A DNA stretch of 64,000 bases from Acidimicrobiia bacterium (GTDB taxonomy: Bacteria > Acidobacteriota > Terriglobia > Bryobacterales > Bryobacteraceae): assembly GCA_016871315.1 (NCBI GenBank), contig VFZE01000026.1:1-64000 (forward strand), in the 5' to 3' direction. The position numbers were made by a program, and so were the translations under genes. Below, in pieces: positions 15,583 through 23,464 of this stretch (its first letter is position 1; each line of letters opens with the position of its first letter). The notes below the pieces were generated by a model. That model saw nothing but the letters and a program-made list of their open reading frames with translations, did no database searches and was not told where the DNA came from.

Positions 15583-16053
15583 CTAGTAAAAGGCGATCCA
15601 GCGCCCGGAAAACCCCACGGCGAACCACAGCCCCAGGCTCACCACCGCCGTCAGCTTCTGGAGCACCGGGCTGGCAGGCTCCGCCGCCGCCACGCGCCGC
15701 CGTATCGAAACCGCGAAAAGCGACGCCGCCACCAGAAACCCCATCTTGTACCAGAACGGCGGGCTGTAATAACACTTCACCGCCTCCGACAGCATCAACG
15801 GCACGCCCGTCAGAATCATCGCCGCCAGCGAGCCCGCCATCCACAAGTGCACTTTCGCCGCCAACTCCGCCACCGGCTGCGCACGCAACCCGAGCCCCAG
15901 CATCCGCAGATCCACCACCAGCACCGTGCCGCCGAGCAACGCCAACGCCAGCAGGTGAACGCACTCGATCACCGGGAACAGCCATAGCGACTCGCGCACG
16001 GCCGTGCCGACCGCCGTCGCTTCAAACCACTGGAATAAAGGAAACAGGCTCAT
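15583..16053 (-). CDS. four-helix membrane protein of the DUF6644 type
   Basis: This is a 156-residue inner-membrane protein with about four hydrophobic helices. It has ESLWLFPVIECVHLLALALL near the N-terminus and SLGLWFAVGFSGRWIAFY at the end. The E...H pattern in the first helix (FPVIECVHLLAL) is repeated in the paralogue just upstream (YPLVETTHVLTL). A conserved histidine inside a helix could ligate haem, but this is a guess. Its ATG overlaps the upstream stop as ATGA, so the two are translated together and may form a heterodimer. Confidence 0.82.
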   Translation of the reverse strand: MSLFPLFQWFEATAVGTAVRESLWLFPVIECVHLLALALLGGTVLVVDLRMLGLGLRAQPVAELAAKVHLWMAGSLAAMILTGVPLMLSEAVKCYYSPPFWYKMGFLVAASLFAVSIRRRVAAAEPASPVLQKLTAVVSLGLWFAVGFSGRWIAFY

Positions 16054-16562
16054 GGTTCAAACCAGTTGTAGGCCTGCATCCGCCCGCAGACCACAACCCC
16101 GCTCCAAAGCACAAGGCTCAGTGCGCCGGCCAGCTTCGCCCTCACCGGCGGCGAAGCATCCAGATCCCACGCCGCCACGCGCTTGTAGATCGTCAGATGG
16201 AACAACAGCGCGTTCAGCCCGGCCAGCACAAGCATCGCCATCTTCACGCGAAAGAAGATGTTCTGATACGCGCGCAGCGGACCCGAATAAAACAGCAGCA
16301 GCCCGCTCACCACCATCAGCGCGAATCCGGCGAAGGCCACCGGCAGCAGCCGCCCCGCCACCTCCGACACCGGCACCCTCCGCAGCGCCGCGCCCAGCAG
16401 CCGCAAATCCAGCAGCGCGATCATCCCCAGAAACAGGCATAGCGTCAGCACATGCGTCGTCTCCACGAGCGGATAGAAGAGGATCGACTCGCGGATCGCG
16501 ACGCTGCCCGCCGTGTTTTCCAGCCACTCAAAAAAGGGAAGCAACCCGGAGTAGTCTAGCAT
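16050..16562 (-). CDS. four-helix membrane protein, paralogue of its neighbour (DUF6644 type)
   Basis: The 170-residue product starts MLDYSGLLPFFEWLENT and has about four transmembrane helices, with YPLVETTHVLTLCLFLGM in the first. It is the first gene of the five-gene operon. The start at 16562 was chosen because the longer frame reads through the divergent promoter region and the homologous neighbour also starts just before an FxWFE/FEWLE stretch. Function is unknown. Co-occurrence with the DUF6152 protein suggests one membrane-plus-periplasm complex. Confidence 0.82.
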   Translation of the reverse strand: MLDYSGLLPFFEWLENTAGSVAIRESILFYPLVETTHVLTLCLFLGMIALLDLRLLGAALRRVPVSEVAGRLLPVAFAGFALMVVSGLLLFYSGPLRAYQNIFFRVKMAMLVLAGLNALLFHLTIYKRVAAWDLDASPPVRAKLAGALSLVLWSGVVVCGRMQAYNWFEP

Positions 16563-16578
16563 TGCCGCAGGCCGCATT

Positions 16579-16584
16579 GGTACA
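16579..16584 (+). promoter_or_regulatory. -10 hexamer of the haem-lipoprotein gene
   Basis: TACAAT ends 15 bases before the ATG at 16600 and overlaps the alternative ATG at 16583-16585. That argues for the downstream start. Confidence 0.4.
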
Positions 16585-16599
16585 ATGCTTCCGCCTCTC

Positions 16600-17064
16600 A
16601 TGCGTAACCCATGCGCCGCCCTCCTGCTGCTCTCGCTTACCGGGTGCGCCCCCAAGCCCGAGCCGCCCATCCAAGCCGTCGCCACCTTGGGCGAAGTGAT
16701 GCACGACATCGTCATCCCCAACGCCGAAGTGGTCTGGGACGCCGTGGGGACAATCTATACGCTGGAAGGCGTCGAGGAGATCCAACCCAAAACCACCGAG
16801 GAATGGATGGCCGTCGAGCGCAGCGCCACCACGCTGATGGAAGCCGGCAACCTGCTCATGATGGAACCCCGCGCCAAGGACAACAAGAACTGGATGCAAC
16901 GCGCCGCCGCCCTGCGTGCCGCTGGCGATGCTGTCCGCAAGGCCGCCCGGGAGCGTAACCCGGAAGCCGTCTTCAACCGAGGCGGTCAGCTCTTCGAGGC
17001 CTGCCAGGGCTGTCATTTTGAATACCGCTTCGAAGAAGACCGGACGACCATCCGCACGCACTAG
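16600..17064 (+). CDS. c-type cytochrome-like lipoprotein with one CxxCH motif
   Basis: The product, about 154 residues, has a lipoprotein signal (ALLLLSLTGC). A helical body holds one haem-attachment motif, CQGCH, near the C-terminus (FEACQGCHFEYRF). The late position of the motif and the helical content resemble four-helix-bundle cytochrome c prime-like proteins. It would sit on the periplasmic face as an electron carrier or gas sensor. It is transcribed away from the five-gene operon from a 37-base gap, so the two may share control. The ATG at 16585 is also possible but less likely. Confidence 0.78.
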   Translation: MRNPCAALLLLSLTGCAPKPEPPIQAVATLGEVMHDIVIPNAEVVWDAVGTIYTLEGVEEIQPKTTEEWMAVERSATTLMEAGNLLMMEPRAKDNKNWMQRAAALRAAGDAVRKAARERNPEAVFNRGGQLFEACQGCHFEYRFEEDRTTIRTH

Positions 17065-17082
17065 ACAAGCGGGATTGACCAT

Positions 17083-18408
17083 CTAACCCAACAACACCAA
17101 CCGCACATCCATCACGTTCGTCCGAGTCGGTCCTGTCTTCACCAAATCCCCCAGGGGCTCAAAGAAATGGTAGGAGTCGTTCCGTGCCAGGAAATCGTCC
17201 GATTTATTGCCCGCCTCCGCCGCCCGCGCGACAGTCCGCCCGTCGGCGATAGCGCCCGCCGCATCCGTCGGACCATCGGTACCGTCCGTGCCGCCGCTCA
17301 GCACCACGACGCTGTCCATGCCCGCCACGTCCATCGCCGCCGCCAGCACGAACTCCTGATTGCGCCCGCCCAGTCCCTTGCCGCGGATCGTGACCGTGGT
17401 CTCCCCGCCGCTGATGATGCAAGCGGGCGCCTTGAGGGGGCGTCCCGAGGAGCGAACCTCCTTGGCGATGGCGGCGTGCATGCGGGCTACATCCTTAGTT
17501 TCGCCCTCGATGAACGTGGATAGAACAAGAATCTTGTACCCAAGCCGGCGCGCCTTCACCGCCGCCGCGTCCACCGCCAGACGGTTGCTGCCCACCACCA
17601 GATTCTGCGTTCGCCGGAAAGCCGCGTCGCCCGGCTTCGGCGTTTCGCCTTCGCCCTTTTCCAGCCGGCGGAGCACGCTCGCCGGGACCTTTCCGCGCAG
17701 GCCGTACTTATCCAGAATCGCTCCCACATCCGCAAACGTCGTGCGGTCGGGCACCGTCGGGCCGGAACCGATCGCGTCCAGCGAATCGCCGATCACGTCG
17801 CTCAGCATCAGCGTAATCAACGTCGCCGGCGCGGCCAGCCGCGCCAGCTGCCCGCCCTTGAATCCGGAGATGTGCTTGCGCACCGCGTTGATCTCCTGAA
17901 TCGGCGCGCCGCATTCCAATAGCAGCCGCGTCGTCGCCTGCTTCTCCTGAAGCGTGATCGGCGCCACCGGCGCAGGCGTCAGTGCGGAAGCTCCGCCCGA
18001 AATCAGGCAGATCACCAGATCCTTCGCCGTAGCTGATCCGGCAATCGCCGCGATGCGCCGCGTACCCTCGACGCCCGCTTCATCGGGAACCGGGTGGCCG
18101 CATTCGCGCACCCCGATACGCTTCAACGGCGCGCCATGCCCGTACTTCACATTGATCAGGCCGCCCGTGATGCGCTTTCCAAGAACCTTCTCCACCGCCA
18201 GCCCCATGGCGGCGGAAGCCTTCCCCGCCCCGATCACGTGGATCTTCTCAAAGCTCTTCAGCGAGTAGCGCCTTGGGCCGACGAACAGCGTTTCCCCCTG
18301 CCGGCGCACCGAGCGTAGCACCGCCTCCACAGGATCCGCCGCCTTCAACGCCGCTTGAAATATGGCTGCCGCATGCAGCCGCAGTTTTTTCTCTTTCATC
18401 ACTACCAT
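17083..18408 (-). CDS. glycerate 2-kinase (MOFRL/GckA type)
   Basis: The 441-residue product matches class II glycerate kinases. It has VIGAGKASAAM in the N-terminal domain, GHPVPDEAG, and LISGGASAL, followed by a C-terminal half with ISGGETTVTIRGKGLGGRNQ and SGGTDGTDGPTDAAGA. These enzymes phosphorylate D-glycerate with ATP, joining glyoxylate or serine breakdown to glycolysis. The ATG overlaps the aroK stop as TAATG, so translation is coupled to shikimate kinase even though the pathways differ. Confidence 0.93.
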   Translation of the reverse strand: MVVMKEKKLRLHAAAIFQAALKAADPVEAVLRSVRRQGETLFVGPRRYSLKSFEKIHVIGAGKASAAMGLAVEKVLGKRITGGLINVKYGHGAPLKRIGVRECGHPVPDEAGVEGTRRIAAIAGSATAKDLVICLISGGASALTPAPVAPITLQEKQATTRLLLECGAPIQEINAVRKHISGFKGGQLARLAAPATLITLMLSDVIGDSLDAIGSGPTVPDRTTFADVGAILDKYGLRGKVPASVLRRLEKGEGETPKPGDAAFRRTQNLVVGSNRLAVDAAAVKARRLGYKILVLSTFIEGETKDVARMHAAIAKEVRSSGRPLKAPACIISGGETTVTIRGKGLGGRNQEFVLAAAMDVAGMDSVVVLSGGTDGTDGPTDAAGAIADGRTVARAAEAGNKSDDFLARNDSYHFFEPLGDLVKTGPTRTNVMDVRLVLLG

Positions 18409-18935
18409 TAGAACAAAGGCAGTTGAAGGATCTCCCGCACCGCCGCCATCGGATCGTCACTGTCGATCGCGATCCGGTAGTCGGCCTGCGCGTAACTGGC
18501 GATCCGCTCGTGATAGAGTTGCTCGAACCGTTGCGGGTCCCGGGCCAGCGGCCGGTGCTGTTGTCCCGCGGTCCGGTTGCGCACCCGCTCCAGCGGGCAG
18601 TCCAGCCAGATGGAAACGCCGTTGTCGGCCACCATCTCCACATTCGCCTGCGCCGTATAGGCGCCCCCGCCGAGCGAAATCACCATCGGAACCCCGCATT
18701 GCACCTTGCGCACGCGCTTTTGAAGCGCTTCATGTTCCCGCTTCCGGAACTCCGGCTCGCCGAGCTGCTGGAAGATCTCGGTGATGGTAACCTTGGCCTC
18801 CGCTTCAATCTCGTCGTCCAGATCGACAAAGCTCCAGCCCAGGTCATCGGCCAGCAGCCGCCCGACCGTCGATTTGCCGGAGCCCATGAAGCCCACCAGG
18901 TACAGCGCCGGAGTGCGTACAAGCTTGGAATGCAT
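18408..18935 (-). CDS. aroK: shikimate kinase
   Basis: The 175-residue product has the P-loop GFMGSGKST (residues 15-23), the substrate-binding DLDDEIE motif, the EPEFRKRE region with the shikimate-contacting arginine, LGGGAY, and the lid arginine in RPLARDP. It phosphorylates shikimate at the 3-hydroxyl in the aromatic amino acid pathway. The length is normal and all key residues are present. The last codons overlap the glycerate kinase start. No other aro gene is in the window. Confidence 0.95.
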   Translation of the reverse strand: MHSKLVRTPALYLVGFMGSGKSTVGRLLADDLGWSFVDLDDEIEAEAKVTITEIFQQLGEPEFRKREHEALQKRVRKVQCGVPMVISLGGGAYTAQANVEMVADNGVSIWLDCPLERVRNRTAGQQHRPLARDPQRFEQLYHERIASYAQADYRIAIDSDDPMAAVREILQLPLF

Positions 18936-18960
18936 CGGAACTCTACAGCTTATTACAGGC

Positions 18961-19740
18961 TCACATGTCGAGGCCGTGGTAGATGCGCTCCATCGCGCGG
19001 TCGATCAGGCCGGGAAACAGAGTCCGGCCGGCCAGCAACAGCCAGCCCATCCGCGGCGTCACCACCGTCCGCTTCCCCCGCTCCACGCCCCGCACAACCG
19101 CATGCGCGCATTGCTCCGGAGTGATCGCGAACCGCCGCATCCGCCATAACTTGTCAGGCGGACGCCCGGCCAGCACGTTCTGCTGAAACCCGGTGCTCAC
19201 ATAGCCGGGACAGACCGTCGTGAACCGGATCCCGTCGCGGCGCAGCTCCATGCGCATGCCGTCTGTCATCGACCGCAGCGCGAACTTCGACGCCGAGTAC
19301 AACGTAAACCACGGCAGCGTCACCAGGCCGGCGATCGAACTGACATTGACGATGACGCCCGCGCGCTGCTGCTTCATCGCAGGCACCACCAATTGCGTCA
19401 TGCCCAGCGCGGCGAACAGGTTCAACTCCAGCATGCCGCGCACATCCTGCTCCGGCGCACGCCAGGCAGGCACATACAGTCCGACCCCGGCGTTGTTAAT
19501 CAGCACGTCGATCCTGCCCCATCGCTCCAGCGTCGATTCCACCGCCCGCCTCCGCACCTCCGGATCCTTCAAATCCCCTGCGGTGATGACAGCCTCCGCC
19601 CCTCCAACCCGCTCCAGCTTGTGCAGGCTCCGCGCGGTCAGCGACAGCCGCGCCCCGCGGCCCCGGAAGGCGTCCGCGCAGCAGGCGCCGATCCCTTCCG
19701 ATGCTCCGGTGATCAGCACAACTTTGTCGCGCAGCTGCAT
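18961..19740 (-). CDS. SDR-family oxidoreductase
   Basis: This is a 259-residue classical short-chain dehydrogenase with TGASEGIG at the start, NNAG in DVLINNAGVGLY, the catalytic serine in NVSSIAG and the Y-x-x-x-K in YSASK. The C-terminal extension (RMGWLLLAGRTLFPGLIDRA) is hydrophobic or amphipathic, as in SDRs acting on lipid or retinol-like substrates at membranes. The cofactor is probably NADP. The gene diverges from the Lon N-domain gene with only 18 bases between starts. The start at 19740 is chosen because the cofactor motif follows directly. Confidence 0.92.
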   Translation of the reverse strand: MQLRDKVVLITGASEGIGACCADAFRGRGARLSLTARSLHKLERVGGAEAVITAGDLKDPEVRRRAVESTLERWGRIDVLINNAGVGLYVPAWRAPEQDVRGMLELNLFAALGMTQLVVPAMKQQRAGVIVNVSSIAGLVTLPWFTLYSASKFALRSMTDGMRMELRRDGIRFTTVCPGYVSTGFQQNVLAGRPPDKLWRMRRFAITPEQCAHAVVRGVERGKRTVVTPRMGWLLLAGRTLFPGLIDRAMERIYHGLDM

Positions 19741-19758
19741 GGAGGCAATAATAGTAGC

Positions 19759-20379
19759 ATGCACGAGGAGCTGCTCCCGCTGTTCCCTCTCTCGGTGGTG
19801 CTTCTGCCCGGGACGCCGCTTCCGCTCCACATTTTCGAAGAACGCTATAAGGAGATGATCGGCGAGGTGATGGCCGGACAAAGCGAGTTTGGGGTCGTGC
19901 TGGCCTCCCAGGAAGGCATCGCCCAGGCCGGCTGTACCGCCACCGTGGAAGAAGTGGTCCAGCAGTACCCGGACGGGCGCATGGACATTGTCACCTACGG
20001 GCGGCGCCGCTTCTCCATTCAGTCGCTCGACGATGAGCGCGCCTACCTGCGCGCCAACGTCAATTTCTTTGACGATGAGGAGGCCAATACTCCCGCCACG
20101 CTGCGCCGGCAGGCGATGGAAGCATGCTCCGGTTTTCAGTCGCCGGGCGCACTCGACGCCGGCCAGCCGCTGCTGAGCTTCCATCTGGCGGCATCCATCG
20201 AAGATCTTCCCTTCAAGCAGTCGATCCTGCAATCGCGCTCGGAGGCCGACAGGCTGCGCCGGCTCATTGCCTACGCGCCTAAGTATGAGCGTACGCAGAG
20301 CCGCATCCGCCGGCTGCGCGAGACGGCCCCGCGCAATGGCCATTCCCAGTTGCCCGGCTCCTGGAAAGAGGACGCCTAG
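19759..20379 (+). CDS. Lon N-terminal-domain (LON substrate-binding) protein
   Basis: The 206-residue product starts HEELLPLFPLSVVLLPGTPL and continues PLHIFEERYKEM, which is the start of the LON substrate-binding domain. It has no AAA or protease part. Stand-alone LON-domain proteins are common, and their role is uncertain, perhaps substrate recognition or regulation. Full-length Lon is encoded 14 kb away at 34060-36411. The gene runs without a gap into a HAD phosphatase gene two bases downstream, so they form an operon. Confidence 0.88.
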   Translation: MHEELLPLFPLSVVLLPGTPLPLHIFEERYKEMIGEVMAGQSEFGVVLASQEGIAQAGCTATVEEVVQQYPDGRMDIVTYGRRRFSIQSLDDERAYLRANVNFFDDEEANTPATLRRQAMEACSGFQSPGALDAGQPLLSFHLAASIEDLPFKQSILQSRSEADRLRRLIAYAPKYERTQSRIRRLRETAPRNGHSQLPGSWKEDA

Positions 20380-20381
20380 GT

Positions 20382-21065
20382 TTGCGCCAGGAGCTTTGGA
20401 TCGATGCCGACGACACGTTGTGGGAGAACAACGTCTTCTTCGAGCGGACATTTGACCGCTTCGTGGAACTTCTTAACCATCCCCACCTCACCCCGCAGCA
20501 GGTGCGCGACCAGCTGGACGACATCGAGCACGTCAACAACAAGGTGCACGGCTACGGCTCGGCCAACTTCATGCGCAATCTGCGCCTGTGCCTGGAGCGC
20601 CTGCGCGATGCACCGCCCAGCGCTTCTGAACGGGAAGTGCTGGATCGAATGTACGCGGACCTGGTGAACCATCCGATGGAGCTGATCGACGGCGTCGAGG
20701 AGACCCTCGGCTATCTCGCCTCCAAGCACGAACTCTTGCTTTGCACCAAGGGCAATCCCGCCGAACAGCAGGCCAAGATCGACCGTTCCGGCCTCGCCCG
20801 CCACTTCAGCCACATCCGCATCGTTCGTGAAAAAGACGCCGACTGCTACCGGAGCCTCGCGTCCGAACGCGGCCGCGGCGCGGAGCGTACCTGGATGATC
20901 GGCAACTCTCCCAAGAGTGACGTCAAGCCGGCGCTGGAGGCCGGCTTGGGCGCCGTCTACGTGCCCCACCCCCACACCTGGCACCTGGAGCATTGCCACG
21001 TTCCCGATGCCCATCCCCGCTTGCTTGTACTGGAGCGGTTCTCGCATCTCATGAATTATTTTTAA
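20382..21065 (+). CDS. HAD-superfamily hydrolase
   Basis: The 227-residue product has the HAD nucleophile motif DADDT (Asp8 nucleophile, Asp10 acid/base), a helical cap, motif II in LLLCTKGNP and motif IV in MIGNSPKSDVKPALEAG. The end is rich in His and Pro (VPHPHTWHLEH), which is unusual and possibly metal-related. Substrate specificity cannot be read. The start is TTG at 20382, two bases after the preceding stop, with no other start before the nucleophile. Confidence 0.87.
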   Translation: MRQELWIDADDTLWENNVFFERTFDRFVELLNHPHLTPQQVRDQLDDIEHVNNKVHGYGSANFMRNLRLCLERLRDAPPSASEREVLDRMYADLVNHPMELIDGVEETLGYLASKHELLLCTKGNPAEQQAKIDRSGLARHFSHIRIVREKDADCYRSLASERGRGAERTWMIGNSPKSDVKPALEAGLGAVYVPHPHTWHLEHCHVPDAHPRLLVLERFSHLMNYF

Positions 21066-21079
21066 TTTGACTTCATTCT

Positions 21080-21109
21080 TTGATACATTTCTTATCGCTC
21101 TCGTAGTAT
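21080..21109 (+). promoter_or_regulatory. sigma70-type promoter of the hybrid histidine kinase
   Basis: TTGATA (21080-21085) and TAGTAT (21104-21109) are 18 bases apart in an AT-rich gap between genes. The transcript would start about 75 bases before the kinase ATG. Confidence 0.45.
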
Positions 21110-21191
21110 TCTGTTAGCGGCGGCGCCCTGGATCGTCCTTTCCTTAGCGCCATTTGCCGCTCACCAAAACCCTGATCGGGAGCAATTGGGA

Positions 21192-23432
21192 ATGCCGAGT
21201 CTCGCGTTTTTCTACCGTAATGGTGTCGTTTTTTTGATCGCCTATGCGGTGGTGGCAACACTCGTTGTCGCTGTCACCATGGAGGACCGCCTCCTCCCCC
21301 GCTTCATGGATGTCTTCCTGGTCGGCACTACGGTGGCGGCTTTTCGATTCACCTGGCAGCACGGTCTGGCGATGTACATCTTCTCCGTCCTCGCCGCGAT
21401 TTACTTCTTGTCGCCGGCCATGGGCGGTGACGGCTCCGAAGTCTTCTTCCGCATCTTCTGTTATTCGGCTGTCTCGCTCATCGTGTTCCGTGTTGTCCAC
21501 CAGCTCCAGCACAGCCGCGCCGCGGCCATCGGCGCCCTCGAGGAGCTTCAGGTGCAAAGCGAAGCGTACCGGAGCCTGTTTGAGGAGGCGCCGGTCGCGT
21601 TTGTGGAAATCGATCGCAATGGGCGCATCCGCCGGCTGAACAAAGCGGGCGAGAATCTGATCGGCAAGTCCAGCGCGGAAGCTGCCGACTCCTGGGTATG
21701 GGAGTTTATTGAGGAAGAGGCCCGCGCCAGCTGCCGGGAAACCGTGCTGCGGAAACTGGAAGGCCGCCAGGCTAGCTGGCCCGCCAGGCTGCAGATTCAA
21801 CGGCTGGGTACAGCCCCTCACGTGGAACTTGTGGACAACCCCATTGTAAGCCCTTCGGGCTCCATCCGGGGAATGCGTATCGCGATGCTCGATTTCACCG
21901 AGCGGGATTATCTGCAGGCCCAGCTCACCCAAGCGCAGCGCATGGAATCCATCGGGCGGCTGGCCGGGGGCATCGCCCACGACTTCAACAATCTGCTCAC
22001 GGTCATCCTCGGTTTCGGAGACCAGGCAATGCGCAAGGCGCGCGAAAATGATCCGCTGCGCAAAATCCTGGAGCAGGTTTTGCAGGCCGGCGAGCGGGCG
22101 GCCACCTTGACGCGCCAACTACTCGCCTTCAGCCGCAGGCAGGTACTCCGGCCGCGGATCCTGGACATCAACGAGCTGGTGGAAAACATGCTGCCGCTCA
22201 CGGCTCCGCTGCTGGGCGAACGGATTACTTTGAAAACAAATTTCCTGCCCGGCATCGGCAAAGTGAGCGGTGATCCGGCGCAGCTGGAGCAGGTGCTGCT
22301 CAACCTCGTCGTCAACGCGCGCGACGCCATGCCCGGCGGCGGCTCCATCCTGATAGAGACCGCCGAAACCAGCCTGGATCAGCCTCAGGCTCACCGCCAC
22401 GGTATTGCCGAACCGGGTGACTACATCGTGTTGTCCGTCACCGATTCCGGCTTAGGCATGGACCAGGCAACGCTCGACCATATCTTTGAACCCTTTTTCA
22501 CGACAAAGGCTCCCGGCAAGGGATTGGGCTTGGGACTGAGCAGCTGCCACGGCATCGTCCGCCAGAGCGGAGGCTACATCTGGGTCTACAGCGAACCGGG
22601 GAAAGGTTCGATCTTCAAGATTTGTCTGCCGCGCGTGGAAGGCGAAGTCACCGCCGAGGAACCGGCTCTTCCGTTGGCCAGCTCCGCCGGTACCGAGGTG
22701 GTCCTGGTGGTGGAAGACGACCCCGGCGTGTTGGAGATGGTCACATCGGCGCTCAGCGAGCGCGGCTATCGCACCCTGAGCGCGCAAACGCTTCGCGACG
22801 CGATGGAGATCTGCCGCCGCCGCCCGGAGCCGATCGATTTGCTGCTCACCGACGTCATCCTCGCCGACGGCAACGGAGCCGACCTGGCACGGCAGTTCAT
22901 CCAAATCCGGCCCGGCGTCAAGATCCTCTACATGTCCGGGTACACCGCCAACGTCGTCGTGGACCGCGGACTGCTGAAACCTGGTGTGCAGCTGGTGGAA
23001 AAACCATTCACACCGGAGAGCCTTGCCTCCCAGGTCCGCAGGATTCTCGGCGCAAACAGTGTCAGCCAGCAGGTGCGCGTTCTTGTCGTGGACGATGACG
23101 AGCAGCTCCGGCAGATCTTCCGGCTGGTTCTGGAGGAGGAAGGCTACCGCGTCGAAGAAGCGGCCAATGGCAAGGAAGCGCTGAACTGCATCGAGCGTGA
23201 AGCGCCGGACCTGGTGCTCATGGACCTCGTGATGCCGGAACAGGAAGGTCTGGAAACCATCGCCCAATTGCGCGCCTCCAACATTAACGTGAAAATCGTC
23301 GCCATGTCGGGAGCCTTTCAGGGGCGCATGCTCAAGATTGCCAGCCTGATGGGCGTGGACGGGACGTTGGAAAAGCCTGTGGACCGGCACGCGCTGCTGT
23401 CGCTCGTCCAGCGGTTCCTGCGCACCCAATGA
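21192..23432 (+). CDS. membrane hybrid sensor histidine kinase with PAS and two receiver domains
   Basis: The 746-residue product has about four transmembrane helices (residues 1-105) and a PAS domain (about 125-240, SLFEEAPVAFVEIDRNGRI). The HisKA domain has phospho-acceptor His263 in GGIAHDFNN. The ATPase domain (about 310-480) has N box NARDAM and G boxes DSGLGM and GKGLGLGL. Receiver domains follow at about 500-615 (aspartate in LLLTDVIL) and 630-745 (aspartate in LVLMDLVMP). No DNA-binding output is present, so a phosphorelay to another protein is expected. The ATG at 21192 has GGGAG nine bases upstream and was preferred to a TTG six bases earlier. Confidence 0.93.
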   Translation: MPSLAFFYRNGVVFLIAYAVVATLVVAVTMEDRLLPRFMDVFLVGTTVAAFRFTWQHGLAMYIFSVLAAIYFLSPAMGGDGSEVFFRIFCYSAVSLIVFRVVHQLQHSRAAAIGALEELQVQSEAYRSLFEEAPVAFVEIDRNGRIRRLNKAGENLIGKSSAEAADSWVWEFIEEEARASCRETVLRKLEGRQASWPARLQIQRLGTAPHVELVDNPIVSPSGSIRGMRIAMLDFTERDYLQAQLTQAQRMESIGRLAGGIAHDFNNLLTVILGFGDQAMRKARENDPLRKILEQVLQAGERAATLTRQLLAFSRRQVLRPRILDINELVENMLPLTAPLLGERITLKTNFLPGIGKVSGDPAQLEQVLLNLVVNARDAMPGGGSILIETAETSLDQPQAHRHGIAEPGDYIVLSVTDSGLGMDQATLDHIFEPFFTTKAPGKGLGLGLSSCHGIVRQSGGYIWVYSEPGKGSIFKICLPRVEGEVTAEEPALPLASSAGTEVVLVVEDDPGVLEMVTSALSERGYRTLSAQTLRDAMEICRRRPEPIDLLLTDVILADGNGADLARQFIQIRPGVKILYMSGYTANVVVDRGLLKPGVQLVEKPFTPESLASQVRRILGANSVSQQVRVLVVDDDEQLRQIFRLVLEEEGYRVEEAANGKEALNCIEREAPDLVLMDLVMPEQEGLETIAQLRASNINVKIVAMSGAFQGRMLKIASLMGVDGTLEKPVDRHALLSLVQRFLRTQ

Positions 23433-23450
23433 AGCCCCCGCGCAAGACTG

Positions 23451-23456
23451 TACAAT
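23451..23456 (+). promoter_or_regulatory. -10 hexamer just before the aminotransferase start
   Basis: TACAAT ends eight bases before the ATG at 23465. No ribosome binding site is visible in between, which fits a leaderless or nearly leaderless mRNA. Confidence 0.42.
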
Positions 23457-23464
23457 AGAACTCC

